This document shows positions 1 to 11,270 of a DNA stretch of 64,000 nucleotides, one piece after another. The position numbers and the translations under genes are program-made. The notes below the pieces were generated by a model. That model saw nothing but the letters and a program-made list of their open reading frames with translations, had not been told where the DNA came from and did no database searches. The stretch comes from Symsagittifera roscoffensis (Eukaryota; Xenacoelomorpha; Acoela; Convolutidae): positions 31,253,301 through 31,317,300 of the forward strand of contig NC_087066.1 in NCBI RefSeq assembly GCF_963678635.1, in the 5' to 3' direction. The number at the start of each line of letters is the position of its first letter. Position 1 is the first letter of the stretch.

Positions 1-809
1 AAATAGTTGGAGGGCAACCAAAAAAAATTGCATTGATTAATCAAACATTCATCGAAATGTCTAATACCTAAGAGATTTGTCATAGCTTGTCTTATATGTT
101 CCCAAAATCAGTTTCAGGCAAAAGAGATATTAGTTGCTCAAATTCCGAAAAAAAATTGCAGTAGTGGTTTTCATTAAGAACTGAACAACTACAGACCTTA
201 TAACTACTGCCCATTTAAACTTTTACAGTTTTGTCTTCGTGTCGAAAAAAAATGTTTTTTTTTTGGTTCGAGAGGTTTCTCCAGAAAATTAAGGCATTTA
301 CTTGCTTGTAAAATCAAATGTCAGAACCACAAAAAAGACTACAAAAATCAAAAAAGGAAGTATTTTTTGTACTTCCATTCACAATAAACCTTCTCCTCAA
401 ACCATGAGCATGTCTTTTAGTAATTTAATTTATAGTTTTGAGTAATTTTATTTGATTTTTTCAATCAACAGTGGCACGTTGGCGTTCAAAAGACAACGCA
501 AGATAATTTCTTAAGTTTTTGGGCGAAAAAGTGATAATTTCATGAAGTGCTTCACAATTTGAGAACAGTAAATTATATGTTTTTTTTCTGGCTGCCGAAC
601 AAAAAGACAGAACGCTCGCGATTTTGCTTTTGGTTCTGCAAACCAATTTCAATTTCAATGTGAAATAAAAATATTTTTTGAGCTCAAAGTTAAATACTTT
701 TTGTACGAAGATATGCGAGATAGAAAACTGCCAATTGTGCCAGTATTTAAGTGAAAGCCGCAAATTGAACCATTCTTTTATAAAATAAAGCATAACTTGG
801 GTTGGATAA

Positions 810-1320
810 TGCGTTTTTTTATCACGTTTTCAATCAAATCTTTTTATCGACTTCAAAATGCTCCATCCGGATGCAAGCATTCTTATTGTTTTGACAAGAA
901 TTCTTTTATGTGAGAAAAGTTGCAAAATGGGGATTGAACCTGGAGTTTTTGTTATCTAAGCGAGTTTGCTACGCCCTTTCTCGAAATTATTCTGAGTCTG
1001 AGATTGCTCGTTATAAAGTCTGAAAAATTATTTATGATCGTGACAGAGTAACATGAATGACTATTCCACAATCAACATTTCAAACATGAAACGAGGGAGG
1101 CCAACCAACCTTTTGTCTCAGTTTTAACCCTCATTATTTCGTATGTGCAGAGCAAAAATTATAGTTTATCAAAACAACCTACCAAGAACTGTTGAAGACC
1201 AACTACAGGGCAATCGCAGCATTCAGAGCGTAGCTCTGATATAATAGCAGTCTTGTTGCATTGTACGGCCCAAATAGCCTAGTTTTTTTGCTCGTTATTT
1301 TGATATATATGGTTAATCGC
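810..1320 (-). repeat. tRNA-like SINE relic, copy 1 of a pair
   Basis: Sequence from CAATCAAATCTTTTTATCGAC to GATATATATGG reappears, diverged, at 2005-2520. Read on the minus strand it contains GGTTCAATCCC (930-940), a good RNA polymerase III B box, with a loosely tRNA-like stretch GGGCGTAGCAAACTCGC before it. The A box is poor. Near 1215-1255 the pair also carries the head of the hairpin repeat. Confidence 0.35.
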
Positions 1321-1375
1321 TATTCTGCCAGTCACCATTCCAAATTTTCAGAACAGTAATCAAAATATTTCCTTG

Positions 1376-1670
1376 TTTTAACTTTCGAAAAAAAAGGCGG
1401 AAGGTTCGGAAAGATTTTGGTTCTCCAGACAATTTCACTTTTTTGAGATTCTTTATCATCTGAAAAAAAACGTTTGAGCTCAAAATTGAAAGAAATTTTC
1501 ATGTGCGACAATTTTTTGCGAAGTTATGCGTGTTTGAAAGTTTTTAATTTCGCAGGTTTGGGGAAAAAAGCGCAATATTTTTGTGCTATTTAAATGCAAG
1601 CGGTAAATTGAATCATTCTACGATTTTAATTTAAAATGAAGCAAAGCTTGCGTTTATTACCTAGTACCTT
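1376..1670 (-). repeat. Decayed tail part of a hairpin-ended repeat
   Basis: On the plus strand, ACTTTCGAAAAAAAAGG, GGTTCTCCAGACAATTTC, TTTGAGCTCAAAATTG and GCGAAGTTATGCG follow the order of the reversed family consensus. A parallel, weaker copy lies at 590-800. Confidence 0.35.
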
Positions 1671-2004
1671 AATAGACTTCCAATTTGTACTTTTAATAAA
1701 AAGTATCCTGCTGACTGCGCCATAATAAAGAGTATTGAAATACCACTGGGATAAAAAAAACTATGTGAACTTGTGATAAAATGAATAAAATAACGATGTT
1801 TGATTTAAAACTGCTTTTCATTATTTCAATCGAAAAGTGATGCGAAGTCCAATGGACTTCGAATAGACATGACAAGCAGGTATCTATTTAAGAACTAAAG
1901 GTCAAGATTAATATGAAATAAAAACACCACCACAACAACTTAAAATACATGTGGGTGAAAAAAATGATGAAAACAAATCCAGTTATTCTCCTTTTCATTC
2001 AGTT

Positions 2005-2520
2005 ATTGCATCAGATATTCAATCAAAAATTTTTTATCGACTTCAAAATACGTGATCAAGATACAGCATTCTTGTTGTTCCGACTGTCGAACAACAAGAG
2101 AAAAGTTTCAGGGCGAGGATTAAACCAGGGATCTTCGGATTTCAAACGGGTGTGCCGCGAATTTTTTCAAACTCGCTTTGAGCCTGTGTTAACTCCTCGC
2201 TTAATACTTTGAAGATTTAATCAAGATCCTGACAGAGTGACTGAGACTAACCTCTGAAAGAGAACTAAGGCTAACCTATAAGGCTAATAATCCTGAAAGA
2301 GAACTGAGGATATCCTATGTGGTCATACATATGTTCCCTATTTCGCCTCAGTTTTAACCCAAAAAATTATATTTTATCAAAAAATTTTACAAAAAATTGT
2401 TAAAACCAACGATAGGGCAGTCGGAACATTCGGGGGTTTGCTCTCATATATGAACAGTCTTGTTGCATTATACAGCCTATAAAGCCTAAGTTTTTTATTG
2501 ACTCTTGGATACATATGAAA
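2005..2520 (-). repeat. tRNA-like SINE relic, copy 2 of a pair
   Basis: Homologous to 810-1320. On the minus strand it reads GCACACCCGTTTGAAATCCG, then AAGATCCCTGG, then TTTAATCCTCGCCC, resembling a tRNA anticodon arm followed by a T arm with B box. The frame at 1949-2212 that crosses it has no other support. Confidence 0.35.
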
Positions 2521-3874
2521 AATTTCTAGGCGTTTTAAATCCCAGCGAATTATTAATTTCATTGATTAATCAAGCAATTAATATTCAGCTATTTAAGATT
2601 CAATTCACGTGGTCCGGCCAAAAATTACGGAGAAAAAAAATAAAAAACCAAGCTTTTGGATTTTTTTTTTTGCGTTTTTTTAATCCTTGTATTCAGAATC
2701 ATTTTTGCTCATGACACAGAACCCAGTTTTTCTTTTTTTAGCTCCTAAGATTTGGTTTTGTGGATGCATTAAATTTCTGAAGGCAATTGGAGGTATCTAT
2801 TTGGATAAGTTTCAGTGAATTATTCTTTACAGTTCAATCTACCTCTTAGCCCAACGTCACCCGAGGCACAGATTCAATCCAACTACATCCAATGACGCAG
2901 AACTATCCCTAGCAATCGAATGCCATTAAAGCCGAATCTTATCCAATTTTTTAGTCTCAATAATTACGGATATCAGTTTGGTTTTAAAACAATTTTTTTT
3001 CAGCTAATTTAGTTGATATACAAATGTATAATTATTCATATAATTCTTGGTATGGTTCGATGTTCTTGTTTTGGTTTGAAAAAAGTTGACTTTCCACAAA
3101 TAGAACTGCACTCGATAAGCGACAGTAATACGCATACGTCTCCTTCATTCAGCCCTATGACAGACTTTATAATGAGATTATGCAAATAGCCCCGAAAGAT
3201 TTTAACCCGGGACAGAGTAAGATATACTGCCTAATTTCCAACGTATTAATTTCGGGCTTTTTTTCCTCAGAGCATTGTAAAGTTATTAGTGGAGAAAAAG
3301 CTGTTTTGAATTGGTCTAATAACACCCATTATTCTGCAAAATTGTAAAGTTCTATACAAACTCAATGAATGGAAATCTATGAAGTAACATACATTTTGCA
3401 TCTTACATTGATGATAAACACTATTATTCTGAATTCAAAACAAAATTAGCGTAATAAATCAAAAAACTTAAAATTGAATTTAATTGCAATATTCAAAGCA
3501 TGATTTCATTCAACCCTTTCGAGTTTTTTTAGCCTATTTTCTTACTTTGGTTTCCATTTTAAAACGGAAATGATGACAAATATTTAGTCAGTATTAATTT
3601 TTTTCACATTTAAGCACCCAATTCAATTTTAAAACATGAAGATAAAATAAAGATAAATGCTGCGTGATGAAAAATATGATTTCACGGTGGCGATTGGCGG
3701 AACCTTTTTGTTCCACGAAATTTACCCCCCGAGCGGCGTTTTCCTTTTTGAACTAATACGGGAGATAAAGTTAGGGATGTAAGAATCCAAAATTGAACCA
3801 TTTAAGTTGGCGGAAAGACGCAAAGTGGCTTTTTGGCGAGACTCCAATTAGTAATCATGTGTGAATTTTCCTCT

Positions 3875-3930
3875 AGATGGGTATAAATATATCAGCGCGA
3901 TAATTCCGCTTCAGAGCCCAATTCGCTCGC
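3875..3930 (+). promoter_or_regulatory. Possible TATA-type core promoter
   Basis: GGTATAAATATA (TATA box 3882-3889) is followed at 25-35 bases by CGCTTCAGAGCCCAATTC, in a 300-base stretch (3660-3960) that is less A/T-biased than its surroundings and free of recognised repeats. No convincing coding exon follows on the plus strand, so this rests on motif and composition only. Confidence 0.18.
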
Positions 3931-4121
3931 TTCAAATTTTTGATCATCCTCGCAATTTTACCGCCCCTTAACAACCCCTTCTCCTTTCTTTACCATAACT
4001 GGTTGCGAATTAGGTATTTTAATGCACTCATAATGAAAAGGACTTGGGGCACAGAATCGCCAGCAAGTCGAGAGACCACATGATGGTTTTTCCGCCTTGC
4101 TTAAACATAAACTTACCCAAA

Positions 4122-4163
4122 ACAAATAACAATACTCAAATAACAATACTCAAATAACAACAA
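4122..4163 (+). repeat. 14-base tandem repeat, three units
   Basis: AAATAACAATACTC is repeated twice exactly and once in part, immediately before the left end of the hAT-like MITE at 4167. Confidence 0.7.
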
Positions 4164-4166
4164 GAC

Positions 4167-4516
4167 CAGGGGCGGATCTAGGATTTTCAAGAGGTGGCGG
4201 ATTTGAAAAAATTCAAAAGTTTAGTCGAGATTTTTTTAGATTGGCCGAACTGGTTTTCCGAGCTCTCCTAAAACACTAAAAAGACTCTGTTTTGGCCAAA
4301 CTGTCGGCTCCGCTGCATCGCAGGCATGGTTTTGGAATGCGTTTTTAGGCACTTTTTGGAAAATTTTGACCGAAAAGAAGCGTTTTTTTTTCGGCGCGCT
4401 CCCCCACAAAATTACGCCGTTAGAAAAATTTTAGGATGCGTCAAAAATGGATATCTCAAATTAGTATAAAGGGGGATCCTTTGGGTGGGCAGAGGGTCGA
4501 ATCCCTAAGGGGGTGC
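4167..4516 (+). mobile_element. hAT-like MITE, left part
   Basis: It starts with the terminal motif CAGGGGCGGATCTAGGA and contains the family blocks CCGAGCTCTCC, AAAACGCTTTTTTT-like runs and CCTTTGGGTGGGCAG. It is cut off where the hairpin repeat begins at about 4518, so the right end is missing. Other copies end in TCCGCCCCTG, so the family has inverted termini of hAT type. Confidence 0.65.
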
Positions 4517-4517
4517 G

Positions 4518-5057
4518 TCGACTGCTCGTATCTGATGAACAAGACTGCTCTTATCACCGCGAAGCCGTGAAGGTTCCGACATCATTTTAAGGTCTATCGA
4601 GCAGTGTTTGACTTGAAAAAATTATGAGATTTTCAATCAAAATGAAAACAAAAAATTTAAATTTTTTTGACATTTTTTAAATCATCCTCCTGAAAGCCAT
4701 GTTAAAAGCATTGATAGATTTTGCTCCTAATAACAAAGCAATTATGACAAAAAGCTTGCTTCAACCAATTTTTAACAATTTCTGAGAATGATTGAATCTC
4801 TGCTTTTGAGTTAACAGCTCGAAATAAATCTCTCGCTAATTGTCCCAAATTGACAATTTTTAAACCCACATAATTTACAAAAAATGACCACAGGCGAAAT
4901 ATATTTTTTAAAAATTCGAGCTCAAAACAACAATACTTTTCCAATGCTATGAAATAATTCCTTCAAAAACTGCTAGTTATAAAGTCGAAATTTGTCTGGA
5001 GAAGAAAAAACCACCCGAGCACAAATACTCCGTCACTTTTTTCGAAAGTAGGAAAAA
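4518..5057 (+). repeat. Hairpin-ended repeat, diverged copy
   Basis: A doubled head (GACTGCTCGTATCTGATG, then AAGACTGCTCTTATCACC), GCGAAGCCGTGAAGGTTCC, and a tail ending TTTTCGAAAGTAGG. It interrupts the hAT-like MITE at 4167. Confidence 0.65.
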
Positions 5058-7799
5058 TAACCCCTCAAGCAACGAAACACTTTAACAACAATAAAAGTTC
5101 GGTTTAATTATTATTAGGGATAATTACATGTATAGAATTCCTAGTGGTGTTGTCAGTTGAGGTAAAATATGCAGCGTGTGTGCCGGTACCTTCTGAAACT
5201 TAATTCATCTTCTAAGTTTTTGATCTCACAAAACATCAAAAAATGTTCGAGAGAAAAACTTTGGGAGAAGAAAAATCGAAAGCCCGCTGAAAAACTTGAT
5301 TGTGAGAATTTTGACTTAAATGTGGATCCGGCTTATCAGTCGCAAAAGGTACAGTTTGGCCCCGTAATGATTGAAAGCCAAAAAATCTCTGGATAGGTGT
5401 TTAACTCTTTTTAACGCTTATAGCATCCCTCTTGAAAACAATCGTGGTTCATGAAAGTCAATGTTAGTATTTCTAAGGATTTTTTGTTGGATGAGTAGAG
5501 TCTAGGATACCAGGCTGGCAATTGCTCTTCTACTTCTTGTTCAAAACGATTCCAAAACCATCATTCTTTTTTCTGGTTCACCTTTGCACTACAATTGCAA
5601 ACGGATTCTCATTGTGACAAAAGACAAAATTTGCAGAGAGCTGAAAATTATTTTTCCGCCATTGTTGAAAATGGGGACGAATTTGCGCCCTCTAAGTCGT
5701 GATTCGCAAAACATCCCAGCGTTGAGAAGAACCGGTTTGATATTTTTGATTTTTTGTCTCTTTTCGAGCAAATAAACGTTCGTTATGTAAAAAAAATTTC
5801 AATTTAGGCTAAAAACTGATAATTGTTCCAAAAACATATATAGTTTTGGATGCTTTATATAGCGTTTCTATGGCGAAAAAAAAATCTTTCGAAAATAGAC
5901 AATTTTAGAGTCTTTTATGATTAAGTCAATAAATTTAAATGCCTTTCATAGCTCTATGATCAGACGATGTACAATAAATGACAATAACTTGGAAAAAAAT
6001 CTCAGAATATGGTGGGAACATTCTGCGCTATTTGCAGAGCAACCGGTTATCCTTGTTTACATGGTCAATTTACGATATTTATAAATTACGAAGATAATAT
6101 GAAAAAAAACTGATGATATCAAATCCGGCAAAAAGATTTTGAAAAGATTGCTTTGGTGTAACCAAATTGTCTCGCAGTAATAAATAGTTGGACCAATGGT
6201 GATTAACAAATTAAGCAAAAACTAGTTCCTGCTGTCCTGTTTTGAACCCGCAACTGTTTTTGTTACTGTTCTTGCTGTGAGTTGTTCATTTTGTTTAATC
6301 TATTGACCTTTGGCATTAATTAGATACCTGACAATTATGCTTCATATCGACCATCGGTCGATCATTCTCGAAAACAGTTTTTAGAATTGACATCTTATTT
6401 CATTCTTAATAATTTTATTCTTTTAACTCTTTAGTATATAATACTTGTACATAATCAGGGTTAACAATAGATTAGTTTATTAGTTCTCAACCAAAAATTC
6501 CTTAGCACAAAAGCTGTGAAGGGTCAAATTTTATCTGTATAATCTATCCGAGAAGCGGGTGAATAGCTCTCGATATCTTTGATCGTTAAAAGCTAAAGTT
6601 GTTTTTCTATAAAAAATCGGTTATACGCTCATTCTGATCAATTTTTCAGCACTGCAGAATTTGATTGTACTTGAAACGCTAATTGTAGTTGGCTCAGAGA
6701 GTTTTTTATATTTCATCTACGTTTCTGTTTGTTTTGACAGTTTTAAAATTTGCTGAAATAATGCTGGAGTATTTCTTATTTGCTCTGCAAAGTCAATCAG
6801 GGCAGCAATTCATGGCATGAAACCATTCACTTCACTTATTTACGTTTTCGCAACCTGGCTCCTGGCACTGCTTGAAAGATGAATATTCACCGTCAATTTA
6901 ACATGCCATCAATTTATTAGTATTAAGCATTGAAGTTTGCTTGTGTAGAGGACGGACGAACCTAAAAGCTGTAATTTAGAAAAAAAGTGGTCTACAAAAA
7001 ATTCACATTTTTTGTGAAACGATTTTAGAACCAATGGATAAAGCTCAACAACTCATCGCTTTTTTGAACTAGGTATCTTGCAGGGTTCATAACAAAAGAC
7101 CGTCAGCAATTGGAGACCGCGATATGTTTTATTTGAAAAACGGCCGATAACACTAACTGCCCCCCCCCCCCTTCCGCGCCTCTCCACTCATAAAAAAGAG
7201 GTTAAAGTGTTCACTCATATAAAAAGCAACGCAATATATTTTTAGTTGGTGTGGGATCGGACGGCGAGTGATGCACAGTGTGGGGATGAGTACAGGGACA
7301 ACAACTGTCTTGTAAATTGTAAAATATATTAATCTGATACTCAAAACTCCAAATAGTTCTTTGAAATAAAGCTAGTAAAAATGAATTAGATATTTCAAAA
7401 TAATGGTTTAAAAATCTGATTTTTTTATTTATGACTGACTTTGTGTATTTCAAACTGCGTCTCAAATGCGGCTTTTGTCTCACTTTTTCCCGGGTCAAAT
7501 TCAGTGCAAACTTGCCCGCTAGAACCTAGAGTGCTTCTCAATCTAACTCAATTTTGATTAAAAAAGCTGAAGAAGGATCAAAAGACCGGTCTGTCCTTAC
7601 AACATGCAAGCTTACGTACATGGTTATCGAAGGTGTTTTTAACGGGGCATTTGTTAATTCTAAGATTAAGCCGGATCAGCTTTCTCTGCGGCTTAGTTCA
7701 ATTTGAAACAAATTAAGAAAAAACTCCCGAAAAAATTTTGAATTGTTTTAAAATGTTAAACTTTTAATAGAATTTGAACTCAATCTACGAGAATTTTAC
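5058..7799. other. Non-coding stretch, no gene recognised
   Basis: AT-rich DNA with short frames on both strands at 5169-5775 and 7153-7498 that lack splice context or motifs. Near 6005-6060 (GGGAACATTCTGCGC... CAACCGGTTATCC) it resembles sequence near 20845 and 56550. A C tract lies at 7160-7171. Confidence 0.6.
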
Positions 7800-7885
7800 C
7801 TAGCGGAAAACTGTAAGAAACTGAAAAACTGCCAGAAAGTGAAACAGTGTTAGAAAATGAAAAACTGTCTGAAACTGAGAAAACC
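7800..7885 (+). repeat. Short tandem array of GAAACTGAAAAACTG units
   Basis: AAGAAACTGAAAAACTGCC, AGAAAGTGAAACAGTGTT, AGAAAATGAAAAACTGTC and TGAAACTGAGAAAA form four degenerate units of 18-20 bases. Confidence 0.5.
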
Positions 7886-8489
7886 CAGTATTTTTATGTT
7901 AAAATAACACATTTTCCATGCATGGCGCGACGTATAGTTGCACATTTTTTTTATCATGGTGGACTTCAAATTAGACAATTTTGATACTTTTACCGGGGCT
8001 GTTGAGAATTGATATGTAACCGAAGAGATTTCTTGTTTAACTCTCCTGTAAAAGTATTATGGGTCAAGAATACTATAAGCGTTAAATGAGAAAAAGAATG
8101 AAAATTAAAGATGAGCGAATGGCAAGGTGCATTGATTTAGCAAATCGTAATTTTTCATTTTAAGTGAGTTTGTCGAATATTTTACATGCGCCAGTAAATA
8201 ATTTGAGCAGCCGTAGCAATATAAATTGAAAAACGATTCATTTTCCCCACAGGGATGTAAAAGGAACAAAACTCCCTATAAAGCGAGAGTTAAACAACAA
8301 TCAAAGAAACAATCGAAGATTAGGATAAGCTCTGGAATGACCGAACTTAATTGAATTAAAAAAGAACTTCTCCTTCTTGGGACCTGACTAATCCGATCAC
8401 TACTAAACCCTAGAACTTCCCTTCTCTAGAACACCCGCACCGGAGTTCCATGAATAAAAATCGATTTTAGATGAAAACTGTTGTCTTAA

Positions 8490-8655
8490 ATGTTGTCATT
8501 ATAATCCATTATTGTTACAAATTTAGACCACGGAATCGATTATATTGTCATTATAATCGATTATTTTCGTAAAATACAATCCATTAAAATCCATTATAAT
8601 GGATTATAATCCATTTAAAATTCATTATAACTGATTAAAACGGATTATAATCTTT
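8490..8655 (+). repeat. Tandem array of ATAATCCATTA units
   Basis: TATAATCCATTA, TATAATCGATTA, AAAATCCATTATAATGG and ATTATAATCC recur, many of them self-complementary, so the array can fold on itself. Confidence 0.6.
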
Positions 8656-8773
8656 ACATTTTTTTGCAAAATTGTTTGCAAAACTTCCAATATTTCTGCG
8701 TTACTCATGGCCTACTCGCAATCTAAACCTACTCAAATTACCCCCCATTTTCCCCCATCTGTATTTTTTTCCC

Positions 8774-8973
8774 NNNNNNNNNNNNNNNNNNNNNNNNNNN
8801 NNNNNNNNNNNNNNNNNNNNNNNNNNNNNNNNNNNNNNNNNNNNNNNNNNNNNNNNNNNNNNNNNNNNNNNNNNNNNNNNNNNNNNNNNNNNNNNNNNNN
8901 NNNNNNNNNNNNNNNNNNNNNNNNNNNNNNNNNNNNNNNNNNNNNNNNNNNNNNNNNNNNNNNNNNNNNNNNN
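8774..8973. other. Assembly gap, 200 N
   Basis: Exactly 200 unknown bases, a usual placeholder length, so the true gap size is unknown. Reading frames drawn across it are meaningless. Confidence 0.99.
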
Positions 8974-9218
8974 GGGCCAAAAAAAAACGCGGTGTTTCGG
9001 TCAAGTTTTCCAAAAAAAGGCGCCTTAAAACGCGAATTTTGGCCTGTTTTTTCAAAAACTTGCCTGCGGCGCAGAAAATTTGGTCAAAATTGGGTCTTGA
9101 TATTGATTTTGGAGAGCTCAGAAAATCAATTTGGTCGATATAAAAAAGGGTGACAACAAAATTTTTGAAATTTTTCGAAAATCCGCCAGCCACCCTCGAG
9201 AAACAAGATCCGCCCCTG
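8974..9218 (+). mobile_element. hAT-like MITE, right part, next to the assembly gap
   Basis: The segment runs from the gap through GGCCAAAAAAAAACGC, GCCTGCGGCGCAGAAAATTT and GGAGAGCTCAGAAAATC to the terminal GATCCGCCCCTG at 9218. It belongs to the family at 4167 and 45405. The left terminus must be in or before the gap, and a repeat here may be why the assembly broke. Confidence 0.6.
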
Positions 9219-10256
9219 CAAGCACGTATTATAAAAAAGAAAGCTTCGTTTAGTTCAAACACTTTCGGAAATTGTAAAAATTGTAAAAAAAAAAGAAATC
9301 ATAGCGCAACTTTTTTCTTCAGAAATTTTGGCAATTTTTATAACCAAAAAATTTGTTCAGAGTTCTAGCATTTTGAAGGAACTCAAATATTCAAATCATT
9401 CATCAAAGCAACCATCAAAATTCAGACATATTTATTACTTCCTTTAAGTTTATGCCCTTTTTTGAGGGTTTTAAAAATTTTACAATCTCTGGACTAAATA
9501 TGCGTGCAAGGTGCTTTTTTTACAAACCATGTATGGCCATCATATATATAAAGTTTAAAAATATATCAATGACACCAACTTCCTGAGTTTAATTTCCAAA
9601 CATTTAAACTCAAAAAATCAAATTATATTTTTTTCTGTGAGATCATTTTTTGTAAGTTTCTTTAATTTAAAATACCAATTTCGTCAGTCTCAAAATATTT
9701 TTTTTGTGCGTTTTGAAAAATTTTATTATGATTATACAGAAAAAAATCAGGAAAGTTAAACCGCGCTTAATTGTTCCAAATTCAAAAGAGGTAAGCTAAT
9801 TAGTCATAATAATTTCTTAAATCAACTCAAAACTTATTTTCTAGTGTTTTTTTATTTGTAAACCATTCATTTTAGTAAAACTTACTCGCCAAAAATTATT
9901 CCAAACCATATAAGTTGAAGTGGCATCTTTCAGGGGTTTTATTTGATAAACCAGCAGTCGTTTCTCTCCTTAAGCCTGTTTTTTGTCATGCTACTCTATC
10001 GGCGTCCATTTCTAAGAATTAACTGATATCTTTGTCGGTCAGGTGAAATATTCCAAACGATAAAAATGTCTCCACTCGAATTGAAATTTCAGCAAATTTT
10101 CATATCTGCAGAAACCTATCAAAAATATTAATAGAGGTTAACGTTTATTTTTGCCCACGCCCATATCAAGTGACAAAAAAGTTTTACAAAACAAGGTGAA
10201 ATATACTCATTGTGAGATCCAAGTTGGCAAAGAAACTTTAAAGCTCTAGCTTACAT

Positions 10257-10273
10257 CTCTCTATCTTTCTCCT

Positions 10274-10314
<41 letters not shown>

Positions 10315-10325
10315 CTCCTTCTATT

Positions 10326-10359
<34 letters not shown>

Positions 10360-10360
10360 G
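10257..10360 (+). repeat. (TC)n microsatellite
   Basis: Two long CT runs are separated by TTTCTCCTCCTTCTATTTC. The tract is purine-free for about 100 bases. Confidence 0.9.
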
Positions 10361-10784
10361 AAAAGTCTCGGAAAAAGAATAAAGTTTTTATTCAACTACT
10401 TTGGCGAAGGTTTTTGGTTGGATTTGGGGTTGACATCAGAGAAGACAAACGATTATAAAAACTTTGTTTTTTTTTACTCTGCATGAGTTGATTAAATCAT
10501 CTAATAATTTGTGATGCTGATAATACAATTTTTGTCATGATTAATTTTGTGTGAACTTTATTTTATACAAACAAAAAAGTTGAAATTCAACTTAGTTTTC
10601 ACAAACGTACTTGAGAATGAGCAAATAGCCCCAGATGATTTTTATGTAAGAAAATACATTTTTGAGCTCTTTTCAAACTAAAAAATTTCAATTAAAAAAG
10701 AACTTGCGATCCATCTTTCTCGTAAATGCTTTTTCTCATGTGAGAATTTCGCTCAAGGGAGATGGGCAACTTTCAGTACAAATT

Positions 10785-11270
10785 CACAAGACGCTCGTAT
10801 CAAGGCGAAGCCCTGAACGTTCCGTTCCGACTGCCTTTTAAGGTCCATCGAGCAGTAGTCACAAGAAAAAGATCAATGAAATAAACTACAATTAGTTTTT
10901 AAATTTTGAGATTTTTGTAAACGCCGCATAAAGTTCAAAGTGATAAATTTTGCTCCTAGTACCGAATCAGTTTTGGCAATAGGATTCCAACCAATTTGGA
11001 ATGATTTCTAAAATTCGTGTTAAAAGGGCAAAATTTATTGCGCGTAAATTGTCCCACATTAGCCAAAATGGCAATCTTTAAACCCCATGAAAATTAATCG
11101 CAGGTGAAATATCGTTTTTATTTTTAGGCTCAAGACAACAATGCCTTTTGAATGATGTAAAAAAATTTCCAGAAATTGCTAGTTTGGAAGTCGAATTTTG
11201 TAAGAAGAAGAAAAGCGCTCCGAGGCCAATATTCCGTTTATTGAGTCTATCAAGTATTGTCAAAGTGGTA
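10785..11270 (+). repeat. Hairpin-ended repeat, diverged copy
   Basis: ACAAGACGCTCGTATC, GGCGAAGCCCTGAACG and TTCCGACTGCC form the head. Inner blocks are recognisable, but the tail hairpin is decayed. Confidence 0.7.

Noticed and set aside
5584-5775. Overlapping frames on both strands near 5.6 kb
   Set aside because: Length and composition are as expected by chance, with no motif or splice context.
8672-9262. Three long frames across 8774-8973
   Set aside because: They exist only because the N gap contains no stops. The real sequence on each side is repeat.
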